From: Jacaranda mimosifolia
Lineage: Eukaryota; Streptophyta; Magnoliopsida; Lamiales; Bignoniaceae
Assembly (NCBI GenBank): GCA_018894105.1
Contig: CM032132.1
Coordinates: 29,005,379 to 29,069,378, forward strand
DNA length: 64,000 bases
Direction of reading: 5' to 3'
The position numbers were made by a program, and so were the translations under genes. The notes beneath the pieces were generated by a model that saw only the letters and a list, made by a program, of their open reading frames with translations, was not told the DNA's origin and did no database searches. Positions 35,929-47,879 of this stretch are shown here, in pieces. The first letter of the stretch is position 1, and every line of letters starts with the position of its first letter.

Positions 35929-36688
35929 TGATGTGGGATAGCCCAAGTGGTTCAGCCCAAACTACGTGGGTCCAAGGATTCAGCACCAAGCCCATCTTAC
36001 ATTCGGGGCCCAACGGCGCAGTCGACCCAAGTCGATCTCTATGATTGACGGTGTACCCAAGTAAATGAGCATTTGACCAGGACTCGTTCAGGGCCGCAGG
36101 TCGATATGTCGACCCGCACCGCTAATCCATACTTCAGTACGTTATCAGATCGATCTTCCTTCCGACCAAGGAGGTCGGTAGAACACAGTACCATCTCTTC
36201 CACATTAAATGCACTGACAGGCAGTATGTCTCCGCATTAATGGCGATGCCGCCCGGTTACCGCTTGGCGCGGCAGGCGCGTCAACAGTGTCCTATCCTGT
36301 CCCTTAAACCTGGGAAGGCAGCCACCTAGAATAGTATAGAGATTGGAGATGACTAATTGCCCCTCATGTAAAGACAAGGGCCCTTCCTACACATCAAGGG
36401 CATCTCAGACAAATCTCCAAGCAGAGAAGGCTATAAATACCCCCACTCTAGCCTTTCAAAGGTATGTTCTCATATATACAAAAAGCCCATACTTTGTTGC
36501 TCGTACTATCTAGTCAACCCGTATTGACTTGATCGTCGGAAGGCCTAAGCCGAGGACTCCTCGACTAGCTTGACGTTTGCTAAGTGATTGCAGGATTCAG
36601 CCCACTTACATTCGTAAATCGGCCACAGAGGTTGAACCTCATTGAAACATCAACTTGGTCCAACATCTAACGGATTCAACCCTCATCA
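35929..36688 (+). mobile_element. solo LTR F of a Tat-like gypsy element
   Basis: A 760-bp LTR from TGATGTGGGATAGCC to CCCTCATCA, flanked by perfect CATAT duplications (35924-35928 and 36689-36693). TATAAATA lies at 36432-36439. It contains CATTAAATGCACTGACAGGC, closely resembling LTR B, and the same CATCA terminus as A and B. No internal element sequence is present, so it is a solo LTR formed by LTR-LTR recombination. Confidence 0.9.
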
Positions 36689-36693
36689 CATAT

Positions 36694-37204
36694 ATATACA
36701 CACACATAAATATTTATAATATTTTGAATACATATATATAAGATGATTGTTCTATTATTTAATTTTTATATTTTAATTGACTTTTTAAATTTTTTAATAA
36801 GAGTTAATTTTTTCGATTAATTTTAAAAATAATTTGTAATTATAAGTTTTAGGGTTAGTATAATTTAGTTAATAGGTGAGTAGTAAAATAAAAATAAAAA
36901 TAAAAATATTATCATAAAATATGGGAGAGATTAAATAAAATTATATATTAAATAAATAAGAAACGGGTATAACGAGTATTTGATTTAAAAAGGATAGTTA
37001 TTTAAATTTTGCTTTGTTTTGTTTGTCAAAAATAAAGGGACACTTGACACAATACAAAGGGATTGATATTAATAAAACAAATTAAATAGGATTGTAGAAA
37101 AATCCTCCACTCCCCTCTACACGCTCAATCATCAATCCATCTACGTAGAGAAAAATGAAAAAAGAGAACAAATATCCATGTTGGAATATATATAGCTCTG
37201 ACAA
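36694..37204. other. AT-rich stretch
   Basis: AT-rich DNA between the solo LTR and the reductase exon remnant. It may be residual intron 1 of that remnant, but nothing identifies it. Confidence 0.5.
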
Positions 37205-37433
37205 ACTTATGGAGCCAGGCGTGATGGAGTCAATGTAATGCCCTTCGATTATTCTCATCCGACCAAGCATGTAATGGTCGCACGACAAGTACAAATTCTT
37301 CACTAAAACGGCGCCGCGCGCGGTAGCCACTAGGGATTTTCCGGCTCATTGTGGATGTTTTCAACGACATATCTGATTCCTTGGGAGGACTCTTCACATA
37401 GTCTCGCAGAATCACCTGCTTATAACTGAACAT
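37205..37433 (-). pseudogene. alkenal double-bond reductase, exon 1 remnant
   Basis: Minus-strand copy of exon 1 of the gene at 57306-57536. It reads MFSYKQVILRDYVKSPPKES, DMSLKTSTMSRKIPS, then after a frameshift near 37325-37335 GAVLVKNLYLSCDHYM and IIEGHYIDSITPGS. The donor that is GTAAGT in the intact copy is here ATAAGT (G to A). No later exons are found between here and the left edge. The upstream 37434-37600 still resembles the 5' flank of the other copy (TATGTGGAGGGGAAGT versus TATGTGGGGTGGAAGT). It is a truncated paralogue on the same strand. Confidence 0.85.
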
Positions 37434-37616
37434 CCCTTCTTCTCCATTTTTGCTTCTCTCGGTGTCCGATCGATGTGTGCGTTTTATTTATCTCTCTCTC
37501 TCTCTTGAATGACGATTGTTTTCGATCAATTTCCAGGCCGATATGGGTATTCTATGTGGAGGGGAAGTTTGAAGACAAGAAAAGGACAATGGGAATTCAA
37601 AGTTTTCCATGAAAGC

Positions 37617-40347
37617 TATAATGCCCCACAATTTTATTTTGTATTTAATCGAATACTTTACTTTATTTTATTTTATTTATTATTTAAATTAAAAAATGTA
37701 ATGCCTAAAAAATTTCTTTCCTATGTAATTAATTATTCTATCCTATATTTATTTTTAATTTTTAATTTTTATTTACTTATTATATCAGTTAGAAGATGTA
37801 ATATATATATATATGTATGTGTGTGTGTATTTAATGCTAGATTTATCTCTTGGTTAAATAGTAAAAATTACTATTTAAAGTCATGAATATATATATATAT
37901 ATTAGATAATTCAATTTTTGGAAAAATAAGTTATAATTTTCTTAAATTAATATTATATTATTACTAGGAATTAATAATTGAGACCTTAGGAATTGACAAT
38001 AGAGACATCAAATTTATTACAAGGTTATCCTAATCATAGAAAATATATAACTAGAGTTCTAATTGAAGTGAAACACTTCTCTCATATGTATAGTCCCTAT
38101 GATTCAAAACCATAGTCTCACAAATAAAAATAAAAAAAAGAATAAGAAGAAAGAAAAGAAAAAGGAAAGGAAGAAACCTAATCTTGTCACGCACCTCACA
38201 TTTCAATTCTTAACTCCCTCACTCTCACCCTCACATGCCTCATCCATGGCTGACTCAACCACCGCCAGTGACACCAACTTCGGACACTCACCACCACCAT
38301 CTTCGCCCCCACCTATCCCGAACATCCCAGACAACAACTTACTCCAAATTCTCGTGAGAATACTTTGCTTTTGCTACTCCTACCTCTCTATAGTTTCAAA
38401 ATCGTGGCGCTCCACTGTAAATTTCCCTGAACTATTCAGCACCCAATCTCTTTTCCGGACCACCCAATTATCTCTCTACCTTTGTCTTCACATCCCCTCT
38501 TCTTTCCACTGGTGCCTCGAATAAAATCCCCAAAATTCCAAACGGACCGTTATCTCCCTCCCCTCTATTCCCCAACACCCCGTTGGATCTTCAATCTTAG
38601 ATGTCGGCTCGAAAGTATACATAATTGGTGGTTCAATTAATGATCTTCCATCTAATAATATCTGGGTTTTTGATTATGAGCTTAATTAGTGGAAAATGGG
38701 CCCTACAATGAAAGTAGCTCAGGAATTTTCTGTTGTAGGGGAATGGAATGGAAAGATATGTGTAATAGGTGGATGTAATGTGGATAATTGGGCCTGATCA
38801 ATTTACTGGCGAAGGTCTTTGATCTAAAAATGGGGTTGTGGGCTGCGATTCCTAGTAGGATTGAGCTAACGGATAAATGGATGCACGCCAGTGCAATGAT
38901 TGGGGGTAAGTTTTATGCTATGGCAGGTAGGGGTGGGGTGGCTTTTGATGTAGCTTGTGGGGAGTGGGAGAATGTTCCTTAGAGGTTGGAGTTTGGTTGG
39001 AGGGGTAGGGCTGCAGTGGTGGACAATAAATTGTATTGTTATGATTACTTAGGGAAGATTCGAGGGTACGATGTGGAGAAAGGCATGAAAGGAAATCGGA
39101 AAGATATGGATATTATGTGTGCTGAGATTGAGGTAAAGAGGGATATGGATGGAGGGTTGAGCGGGACAATTTTGAGGATTGGAATTAATTCTTGTAGTTC
39201 CAGAAGGAGCATCAATTTCCTATTGCTTGGCAGTTGAATTTTGATGTGTCGCTACAAGTTGTGAGGTCCAAATCGGGAGGTGATTTGAGACTTTACACAT
39301 CAAAGTTGGTCCTTGATTTAGTCGATAAGTACAGTGAGTGCCTGAACTTATAACTATTATATGATATTATTTTTCAAAATCAGAAGGATATATGTATAGT
39401 AATGCATGCTATGAAATTTCTTTTCAATATACATTGAACTATAACTGTATTCCAATGCGCACAAAAATGATTTATTTTGTTTCACGATACAAGAAAACAT
39501 GTATTTTATGATTTTAATGCTTCTAGACTAGCAATTAAATTAGATGATCAACTTATAATTGTTAATGTTATTGCTACTATTACTGTTAGTTGGATCCAAG
39601 TTGATCTAGGTGTGCAAGGGATTTCACCGGGCAACAATGGCCTTATCCCTCTAGCGCACAACAGAAGCCATTTGTGGCTGAGGTAGGTCGTAGAAATTCT
39701 CAAGGACGCCCGGGCACTGTTTTGTAAGGTCTCACCTTACTCGAAGCGATAAAAGATTGTTACAGTGGAAGTCATAAGGTTGACTGGCTACAGCAAATAC
39801 TGTCTGATCATTGCATTTAAGTTGTTCGTTTAGAAAACCATTTATTAAAAGTTCTTGACTTGTTACTACTTGACTGTGGAATGTTTCCACTTAAGTTTTT
39901 CTCGAATATTTTCACGATACAAATTCTCAATTATTTTCACTATACAAATCATGTTCAATTCATGAAATCACTTTGCATTCACTAAGTCTTTTACTCATAC
40001 TCTTTTCCTTTCTTTAACTTCCTTCTGGCAGACCTAGGTCATAGCCTAATGAGGAGGTGGATCTTGTGTATGATGAGAATTAAGGTTGAAGTCATAGATT
40101 AGATTTGGCAGTGGACTATTGTATTTTTCTAAGCTTATCATTTCCATTTTATTTATTGTGGGTTCTAGGTATTTCAGTTGAGTTTAGGTAATGGTGCTTG
40201 AGTTTTTGTGTTATTAGACTAGTATTGGATTTATTTGAGTTCTTGTTTAACTTTATGATTTTGGATTGTTAGTATTATTTATTTTGGATTAAGTTTCACG
40301 CTCAATTCTAGAATACATAGTTTGATTTTTTTTTATAGGGCGTGACA
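37617..40347 (+). repeat. 5' LTR of element C
   Basis: It starts TATAATGCCCCACAATTTT (one base off the TGTAATGCC of the 3' copy) and ends GGGCGTGACA just before the primer site. The first about 630 bp are AT-rich, with a TA/GT microsatellite at 37800-37830. The F-box/kelch pseudogene follows (38246-39236), then about 1.1 kb of non-coding sequence. Confidence 0.7.
38246..39236 (+). pseudogene. F-box/kelch-repeat protein, SKIP6-like
   Basis: Intronless remnant starting MADSTTASDTNF. The F-box region is IPNIPDNNLLQILVRI followed by SIVSKSWRSTVNFPELF. Kelch repeats follow: GSKVYIIGGS, NIWVFDYEL, GKICVIGGC, then in another frame KWMHASAMIGGKFYAMAG, GGVAFDVACGEWENVP and AVVDNKLYCYDYLGKIRGYD. The tail is DMDIMCAEIEVKRDMDGG. 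Disruptions are stops at 38522-38524, near 38688, 38797 and 38980, a frameshift near 38800, and a deletion of roughly 35 residues after EKG. Functional relatives are substrate receptors of SCF ubiquitin ligases. It lies wholly inside the 5' LTR of element C, and its 5' part is repeated in the 3' LTR. Confidence 0.85.
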
Positions 40348-40350
40348 AAA

Positions 40351-40362
40351 TGGTATCAGAGC
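40351..40362 (+). promoter_or_regulatory. primer-binding site of element C
   Basis: TGGTATCAGAGC, the perfect complement of the initiator tRNA-Met 3' end used by many plant LTR elements. It lies three bases after the LTR end. Confidence 0.9.
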
Positions 40363-41039
40363 CTAGGTTTTGAACTTAGGCTATGTCAAGATAGGATCTT
40401 CAGACTATGGCATATGGGGTAAAACTCCTAGGGGTTGATCTAAGTATTTAGGTTTGACCACTGAATTGAATAATCAAATTTCATTTGATAATAACGTTGT
40501 GAATGATTGTTATTTGGTATGCCGATTGATACGATTGAAAAACTTTTGGTACTTGACGATAGGATTCATGACATATTATGAGACTTAGCTCAGAAGTACT
40601 TTAGGATTTGATAGTTTTCTCCCCTTCAAGAATTATGAATGCTTGTTATCTTCTTTTTGAATGACTACTTAGCATACTGTGATATTTTCTTTTATTGATC
40701 TAGGCTTATTTTGATAAGATGGTGAGTTAAAGCCCGCATAAGTCGGTTCATGATTTAGATGTTTCACCCTGACAATCAAGGTTATTTTTCAAGAGCTTAG
40801 GTTACAATTTTAGACAAAGATGTATGTTTGAAATTTTTGGTGAACTTAGAGAACAATATCTCAAGTTGAGAATTAGAAGTTTTGGGATATATTTTGGTAT
40901 TAAGGATAACTATTTGACTTTGAGAATGGAATACTAAATGAAAGAATGGTCTCCTAGGATCCTAATTATATGCAATCAAATTTCTAAAGAATATTTTCTC
41001 ATATTTACTAATTAAATATGGAAAGATACTGAACATAAG

Positions 41040-43740
41040 AATTGTATTCTGTTTGTTAGGTGTTTATAGACGCTTGAATCATTTCAATATGATATACACA
41101 GAGTAAGTTATCACCAAAGTACTAAGATGTGTCCAGTGAGAAGATGCAGGACTTTGATTTCCTGAAAATGGATATTTGTGACACCTTAAATACTTCTTTG
41201 CAATAGAATTAAGTAAAATGATCAACATACAAATTTTGGTTCTTTTTCTTAGGTTTCTATTTCTTCCTAAATCACCTTAATCCATTGTATATAGAGAAAG
41301 TTATGATAAAAAAACTAAGATGTGTCAAGTCTGGAAATATAGGAATTTGATTTTTCAAAAATAGATAATTTTGACTCTTTTAATAATCTCGGTAGAATTA
41401 AGTAATGAGATCAACATAAGATTTGTAATTCTATCCCTTAGGTATTTATGGCCATCTGGATCACTTCAATCCGATAAATAGGGAGAAAGTTATGACTAAA
41501 ATACAAAGGGCCTGTTCCCCTATGTTTTGGCCATTTTCTAGAAAATTTTTGGAGGAATGGATTTTTGGGAGAAAATTTGGAGAATATGTCATGTGTTTCT
41601 TTTTATTTTGGGGAAATATGGAAGATGATTTGAGAATTAGTTATTTGTTTCTTTATGTTTTGGGAAGAGACAAACTTTACTTTAGATGTCAAATCAGTTG
41701 CTTTTTTGTTGAGTTTGTAAAGTAAAAGTGATTTTTTTATGTATTATATATATATGTATTTTATAGTTGGATGATGTGTGTATGTGTGTCTATATATATA
41801 TATATATTTGTAATGATTGAAATATGAGTGTAATTAATTTAATTGATTATTTATTTTGAAATTTATATTTTTATAAATTTAATATTAATAAATGATGTAT
41901 GATTTGGTCATATTAATAAATATTAATCATTCATGAAATCATAATTATATTTTAATTATAAAAAAATTAGCTTATATAATAATTATATCATGATTGTTAA
42001 TATCGACTTATAAAAAAATTTAATTACTATACATTAATAATAAACTAATTATTGTTTGTTAATTAAAATATAATTATTTAACTATTTATTACTTACAATT
42101 TATGTATAAATAAAACTTGATTATTTATTAAAATAAATAATTTTTTTAATAATTTATGTATATATAAGACTTAATAACAATTCATCAAATTAAAAAAAAA
42201 TTATATTATATAAAATTACATCATCTCAAATTATTTATTAAATAAATAAACATAATATTTAATTATATGTAAAGTATGACACATTATTAATATATAAATA
42301 ATAAGTTATTTAAATAAATTAATTTAATTAATTTAATAAGTTATTTAATTATTTTAATACATTATTTAATTAATACGTTATTTAGTAAATAAATTACTTA
42401 GTAATAATCAAATAATTTTACTTAAATTTAGTTAATTCTCTCAACAATTACTTTAAGCATATCAATATTAATTTATTAAACTTAATAGATTATTACATAA
42501 GTATCACCCTATAATCAAAAATTTCATTATAATTTTAAATAAATATGAAGATTAATATTTAATGAAGAATATTTTTGAAGAAGATTAATTTATTTATTAT
42601 ATCAAATCAAAACATCTTAAGTTATTTATTAAATGAATAAATATAATTTTAATTAATACATTAAATATTAAATATAACTATTACATTATTTAATTAATAG
42701 GTAAATTTAATTAATTTAATATGTTATTCAATAAATAAATTATTTAGTAATAACATAATAATATTTAATTAAGTTTAATTCATTTTTTTGATAATTAATT
42801 TAATTAAATTTGTAAACATAAGTTTTAGAATTTTTTTACCTAATAAAATTTTAATATTTATATATATATGTATGTATATATATATGTCTATGAATGAGTA
42901 AAGTGGGAGAGTAATAAATGAATGAGTGATGTGAAAGCTAGAGTGAGAAAAGTGAGGAGGTAGGTGTGATGGTTTTTTAGGTGAATTGAGAGGGATTTTT
43001 TGGATACAAAATTTGAGGTTTTTGGGAAAAAGATTGAAGAATGTACCTTCATTTTGAAATTTTTTTGGGGGTTGGAAAATTTTTTGTGAAAACATAGAAG
43101 AACAAGCCTAAAGGTGTGGCAAGATAGAAAATGCAGGGCTCTGATTTTCCCAGAACATAATATTGTGATGACTTTTATTACTAGATTCCGATTTAATTTG
43201 GAAATATTGTCAACATAATAACTTAAGGTATGTCCCTTAGGTTTTTACATCCATTTGAATCACTTCAATCCGATTCATAAGGATAAAGTTATGGCTAAAA
43301 TACTACGGTGTAGCAATACAGAAAATACCAAACTTTGATTTTTCTAGAACAGAATAATTTGATGATGTTTACTACTCGATTCCAATTTAATTGGGTGATA
43401 AGGTTAACATTTGAATTGTAGATATGTTTCTTAGGTTTCTATATCTGTTTGAATCACCTTCATCCGATATATATGGAGAAAGTTATGACTAAAACACTGA
43501 TATGTATCAAGGTAGAAAATATAGACTTCAATTTTTTGATAGCTAAAAATTGTGATGCTTTTTATGGCTTGATCCCGATGGAATTAAGAAAAGTGATCAA
43601 CATAGAATTTGTAGATCTATCTATTAGGTTTCAATAGGCACTTAATCACCCTACTCCGTTATACATGAAAAAAAATTATAGCGAGAATACTGAGATATGT
43701 TAAATTAGCGGCCTTATAGACTTCAATATATCACCATCTA
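41040..43740 (+). repeat. internal repeats of about 180 bp of element C
   Basis: At least five imperfect copies, three before and several after the inverted-repeat insertion at 41508-43109. Each copy contains TCACCTTAATCC/TCACTTCAATCC, then GAGAAAGTTATGA(C/T), then a TAAGATGTGTC-like segment and a TTTGATTTTTC-like segment. Non-coding. This block replaces the gag-pol genes expected between primer site and polypurine tract. Confidence 0.7.
41508..43109. mobile_element. AT-rich inverted-repeat element nested in C
   Basis: A 1.6-kb insertion splitting one of the internal repeats. The left end is GGGCCTGTTCCCCTATGTTT and the right end inverted is AGGCTTGTTCTTCTATGTTT. It is flanked by AAA on both sides, but the true duplication length is not clear. 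The interior is nearly pure AT-rich DNA without coding potential. The GGGCCTGTT end resembles small plant hAT/Harbinger MITE termini; the superfamily is uncertain. Confidence 0.6.
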
Positions 43741-44320
43741 AATTTTCTTCACATATATTTATGAACCTAAGGCTCAATTTTACCCCTCCATGTCGGCTTA
43801 CTTGGACTGCGATATCAACATAAAAGTTTTAGGTCTTTCTCTTAATTTTCCAATACCTGAAGAAAATCAAAACTATATGAGCAAAACTATCCAACTCACG
43901 ACTTAGAGCTAAGCAGATGGTAGAAGAAGATTTTTAGAATTTAGAGTTGGAGATATGGAGTTTTTGAATTGTCACTCAAAAAAAGATCTGCGATGATCAG
44001 AGTAGTAGCTTATTGACTTATTTCACTATCAAACTTTATGGAAATACATACTTCTATGTGTCACAACTATGTAGGTATCAAGAGGATCCTTAACATATCA
44101 CAGAATATAAGAATTTGTTACGTCAAGAAGAGTTGAGATACGAAGAGCATATGGTCCAAATCCTAGATTAAGAATACAAATATTATGCACAAAAGAGTAT
44201 CCTACTGCTATGAAGATGCCATAAGATAGAGAATGTGACTCGAGAAAATAAGGAGGAAATGTAAAAATATCACCAGGACTCTTCGCTAAATTAAGTTAGA
44301 ATTTGGGGACCAAATTCTTT

Positions 44321-44333
44321 TAGGGGGGTGGGA
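44321..44333 (+). promoter_or_regulatory. polypurine tract of element C
   Basis: TAGGGGGGTGGGA immediately upstream of the 3' LTR start TGTAATGCCCC. This is the plus-strand primer and it fixes the LTR boundary. Confidence 0.85.
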
Positions 44334-45230
44334 TGTAATGCCCCATAATTTTATTTCGTATTTAATCGAATACTTTACCTTGTTTTATTTTATTTATTAT
44401 TTAAATTAAAAAATATGCAAAGCCTAGAAAATTTCTTTCCTATGTAATTAATTATTCTATCCTATATTTTTTTTATTTTTGTTTACTTGTTATATCAATT
44501 AAAAGATGTAATATATGTGTGTGTGTGTGTGTGTGTATTTAGCGCTAAATTTATCTCTTGGTTAAATAGTGAGAATTACTATTTAAGGTCATGAATATAT
44601 ATATATATATATATATTAGATAATTTAATTTTTGGAAAAAAAAGTTATAATTTTCTTAAATTAATATTATATTGTTACTAGGTATTAATAATTGAGGCCT
44701 TAGAAATTGATAATAGAGACATTATATTTATTATAGGGTTATCCCAGTCCTAAAAAATATATAACTAGAATTCTAGTTGAAGTGAAACACTTCTCTCATA
44801 TGTATAGTCCTTATAATTCAAAACCCTAGTCTCACAAAAAAAAAAAAAAAAAGAAGAAGCAGAAGAAGAAAGAAAAGAAAAAGGAAAGGAAGAAAACTAA
44901 TCTTGTCACGCGCCTAACATTTCAATTCTTAACTCCCTCACTCTCACCCTCACATGCCCCCGTCCATGGCTGACTCAACTACCACCAGTGCCGCCAACTC
45001 TGAAGACTCAGCGCCACGTCTCCGCCCCCACTTATACCGAACATCCCAGACAACAACTCACTCCAAATTCTCATGAGAGTACCTCTCTTTTGCTAGCCCT
45101 ACCTCTCTCTAGTTTCAAAATCGTGGCGCTCCACCGTAAATTTCCCCGCACTATTCCGCACCCAATCTCTTTTTCCGAACAGCTCAATTATCTCTCTACT
45201 TTTGCCTTCGCATCGCCTCTTCTTTTCACT
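44334..45230 (+). repeat. truncated 3' LTR of element C
   Basis: It parallels 37617-38510 throughout, including the GT/TA microsatellite and the first about 265 bp of the F-box gene (ATG at 44966). In this copy that gene is also frameshifted (after CCACGTCTCCGCCCCC). Homology ends at TTTTCACT, beyond which unrelated DNA follows. Confidence 0.85.
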
Positions 45231-45673
45231 GTTAGTGTCTTCTAAATTCTTCTCAACTACTGAAGAGATTTTGGCACAATTTGTGATGTTATTACATAGA
45301 TACATATTCTATATGGACGTTTGGTGCTAATATTTAGACATTTTTATGTGCTCGGCACATTTAGTACAATGGAATGAGGTCTCAACTATGCTATCTTTCT
45401 CATTGTATTTCTTGTTATTAAGATTGAGAGAATTATAAGGGGTCAAGACAATTCATTCGCTCTAAATCAGAAAAACATTATTTCTATTCAAAGAAATTAT
45501 CATAGATATGTATGGTTATGCATGCATTGCATGTCTTTGTCATACATATAATTTTGATATATTATATACGGATTATATATTATCATATTCTAGTACACCT
45601 ATTCTTTATTATGTATAGGTGTATGCGTATTTAAAATATTTTAATGTTTACGAAAAAAGAGCTATGTATAAAT
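45231..45673. other. intergenic spacer between elements C and D
   Basis: AT-rich, with no coding or repeat signal recognised. Confidence 0.6.
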
Positions 45674-45678
45674 ACATA

Positions 45679-46559
45679 TGTAAACGTAAATTTCTTTGTC
45701 TGCAAAATAAAATTACAAGACAAGAAAAATCGTACAAATAAAATAAAATTGAAATTTATCAAATGTGGTTTCAATCTCTAATTTAATCCTCTTATTCTTC
45801 CTTTTAAAATATGATCTTGAATTTAATGAGCCCCCGCGAAGAACACCTTGAATGCCATGGATCTCCTTCAATTTGATTTGAAGAAAATAACACCAATTCG
45901 AGGGTTCACACCTTAATCTCGAATCAAACGCCAAAATATATGAGTTTTGCAAAGAACGCTTTGAACATCATGGTTCTCATTGAATTTAATTTGAATAGAA
46001 TAACACCAATTCGAGGACTCCGTACCTTTATCACGAATCAAACGCCAGAATATGATGAGCTCCACGAAGAATGCTTGAACACTGTGGATTTCCTTAAATT
46101 TGATTGAGAGAATTGCTAAATCCCTTCAAAGTTCCTCTCACTTGTTGGAATTTGTGTTGTGTCTTGAATGAGCCTTGGTCACTCCCTTTATATAGATGCT
46201 TAGTGGGAGACTTCCACATTGACTTGAACTTCTTTAAATGTTATCTCTTAGATAAGATAATACCAAATATCAAGAGATAATATTAAGTGTGAAGAGATAA
46301 TATCAAATATCAAATATCAAGATATAATATGAAATACCTTTGATTTGATTGGTCCATAGGCATAGACACTTTATCTTTGATACTATCAATATTTGATTTG
46401 ATCATAAAATAAACACTACAATATTAATTAAAATTAACTATTTATCTTTTAAAATTAAATTTAATAAATTCCAAGACAAATAGAAAATTTTGAATTAAAA
46501 ACTAACATATTATTTTATATGTGTCACTCTTCAATTGGGCAAAAATTGATATGTCTACA
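45679..46559 (-). repeat. left (3') LTR of element D
   Basis: An 881-bp LTR, TGTAAACG...GTCTACA in plus orientation. It matches the right LTR and the D' LTR at 463-1343. Confidence 0.9.
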
Positions 46560-46572
46560 AATGCCCCCACTT
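46560..46572 (-). promoter_or_regulatory. polypurine tract of element D
   Basis: The minus strand reads GAAGTGGGGGCAT adjoining the 3' LTR start TGTAGACAT, a canonical position for plus-strand priming. Confidence 0.75.
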
Positions 46573-46939
46573 CAAGACTTGGCTTTGGCAAAAGATGTGT
46601 CAATCATCCACATAAGAGTCAAGACTTGAAGAAGTATTTGAGAAGTTTTCTTTCTTTTCTCTCCATTTTCACATGCATCTGCATTGAGAACACCCTCGAA
46701 GCATTTCTCGAGCTATGGTGTCCAATAAAAGGGTTAAGTCATAACATAATTTAAAGTAAATATCCTTTTGAGGAGGGTGTGCCGTACACAATTTATACTC
46801 ATGCGGGCTTGAGTAACATGCAGTTTAGGCTCGCGCGTCAAGGATCATATTTAACTTGAATAGACATTTTATACTTGTGTCAATGAGTCCACTTGAATTT
46901 GGTTGACAATTTATACTCATGTTAGGGAGTTTACTTGAG

Positions 46940-47270
46940 TTTGACTTAATAGATAGTTTGCACTTTTATCATGGAGTACATGGGGAGAATTTGAATATTT
47001 AGATAGTTTATGCTCGTACTTAGGAGCCTTATTGAATGTTTAAGCTCATATCAAGGAGCATATAGGGAAACTTTAAATATTTAGATAGTTTATGCTCGTA
47101 TCTAGGAGCCTTATTGAAAATTTAAACTCTTATCAAGGAGCACATGGGGTGACTTTGAATATTTAGATAGTTTATACTCATATCTAGGAGCCTTATTGAT
47201 AGTTTAAGCTTTTATCAAAGAGCACATGGGGAGACTTTCAATAGTTAGATAGTTTATGCTCGTATCTAGG
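46940..47270 (-). repeat. 81-82 bp tandem array in element D
   Basis: About four copies with the words TTTAGATAGTTTATGCTCGTA, TAGGAGCCTTATTGA and CAAGGAGCACATGGGGA at a spacing of 81-82 bp. It is followed by the GACTTGAG array, and one more partial copy reappears at 47760-47820. Non-coding. Confidence 0.8.
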
Positions 47271-47274
47271 AACA

Positions 47275-47760
47275 TTTCGATTTTGAAGACTTGAGCTTTA
47301 TACTTGAAGACTTGGAGATTTGAGTCTTTGATTGGTAACTTGAAGACTTGAGTCTTGAATTTGGACATCTAGAGACTCAATTCTTGAATTTGAAGACTTC
47401 AGTCATAGATTTAGAGATTTGTAGAGTTGAGTTTTGAATTTGAAGACTTCGAAACTTGAGCCTTGACTTGAATGCTTGGAGACTTGAGACATGATCTTGA
47501 ATTTGAAGACTTGGAGACTCGAGTCTTTGATTTGGAGACTTAAAATTTTGAGTCTTAGACTTGGAGACTTAGAAACTTGAGTCTTGACTTGAAGTCTTGG
47601 AGACTTGAGTTGTGGATTTTAAAGACTTGGAGACTTCAGTTTCTATTTGAAGACTTGAAGGGTTGAGTTTGAATTTGGAGACTTGAAGATTTGAGTTTTG
47701 AATTTGAAGATTTGGAGACTCGATTTATAATTTGGAGACATAGAGACTTGAGAATTTTAG
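47275..47760 (-). repeat. GACTTGAG minisatellite in element D
   Basis: Dozens of imperfect short units built on GAGACTTGAG / GAAGACTTGGAG / GTCTTGAATTTG, period roughly 15-20 bp and irregular. It lies between gag and the polypurine tract, where pol would be in an autonomous element. Confidence 0.8.
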
Positions 47761-47879
47761 ATAGTTTATGCTCTTATGTGAGAGCATTATTGATAGTTTA
47801 GACTTATATCAAGGAGCATTTGTAATTTAAATGTGAAAATTAATTGCCCCCAACATCTTCGTCATCATCGGCATCACTT

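Larger units (their letters stand above)
37617..45230 (+). mobile_element. gypsy-like element C with gene-bearing LTR
   Basis: The 5' LTR 37617-40347 (2731 bp) is followed by a tRNA-iMet primer site at 40351. The internal region 40348-44333 has no pol genes. A polypurine tract directly precedes a second LTR start at 44334. The two LTR starts (TATAATGCCCC and TGTAATGCCCC) run in parallel for about 895 bp, until 38510 and 45230, where the 3' LTR is truncated. The 3' internal end (AATTTGGGGACCAAATTC) is typical of plant chromovirus-type elements. The LTRs include an F-box/kelch gene. The element lacks coding capacity of its own and must have depended on another. Confidence 0.75.

Noticed and set aside
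38099..38245. N-terminal extension of the F-box ORF (Lys-rich)
   Set aside because: The Lys/Asn run is translated poly-purine LTR sequence. The ATG at 38246 begins the conserved protein, and the equivalent ATG exists at 44966.
42775..43095. 106-codon ORF in the inverted-repeat element
   Set aside because: It covers the TIR and low-complexity DNA, with tyrosine/isoleucine repeats from a TA microsatellite.
47275..47760. CRISPR-like regularly spaced repeats
   Set aside because: The units are irregular in length, contiguous, lie inside a eukaryotic retrotransposon and have no distinct spacers.
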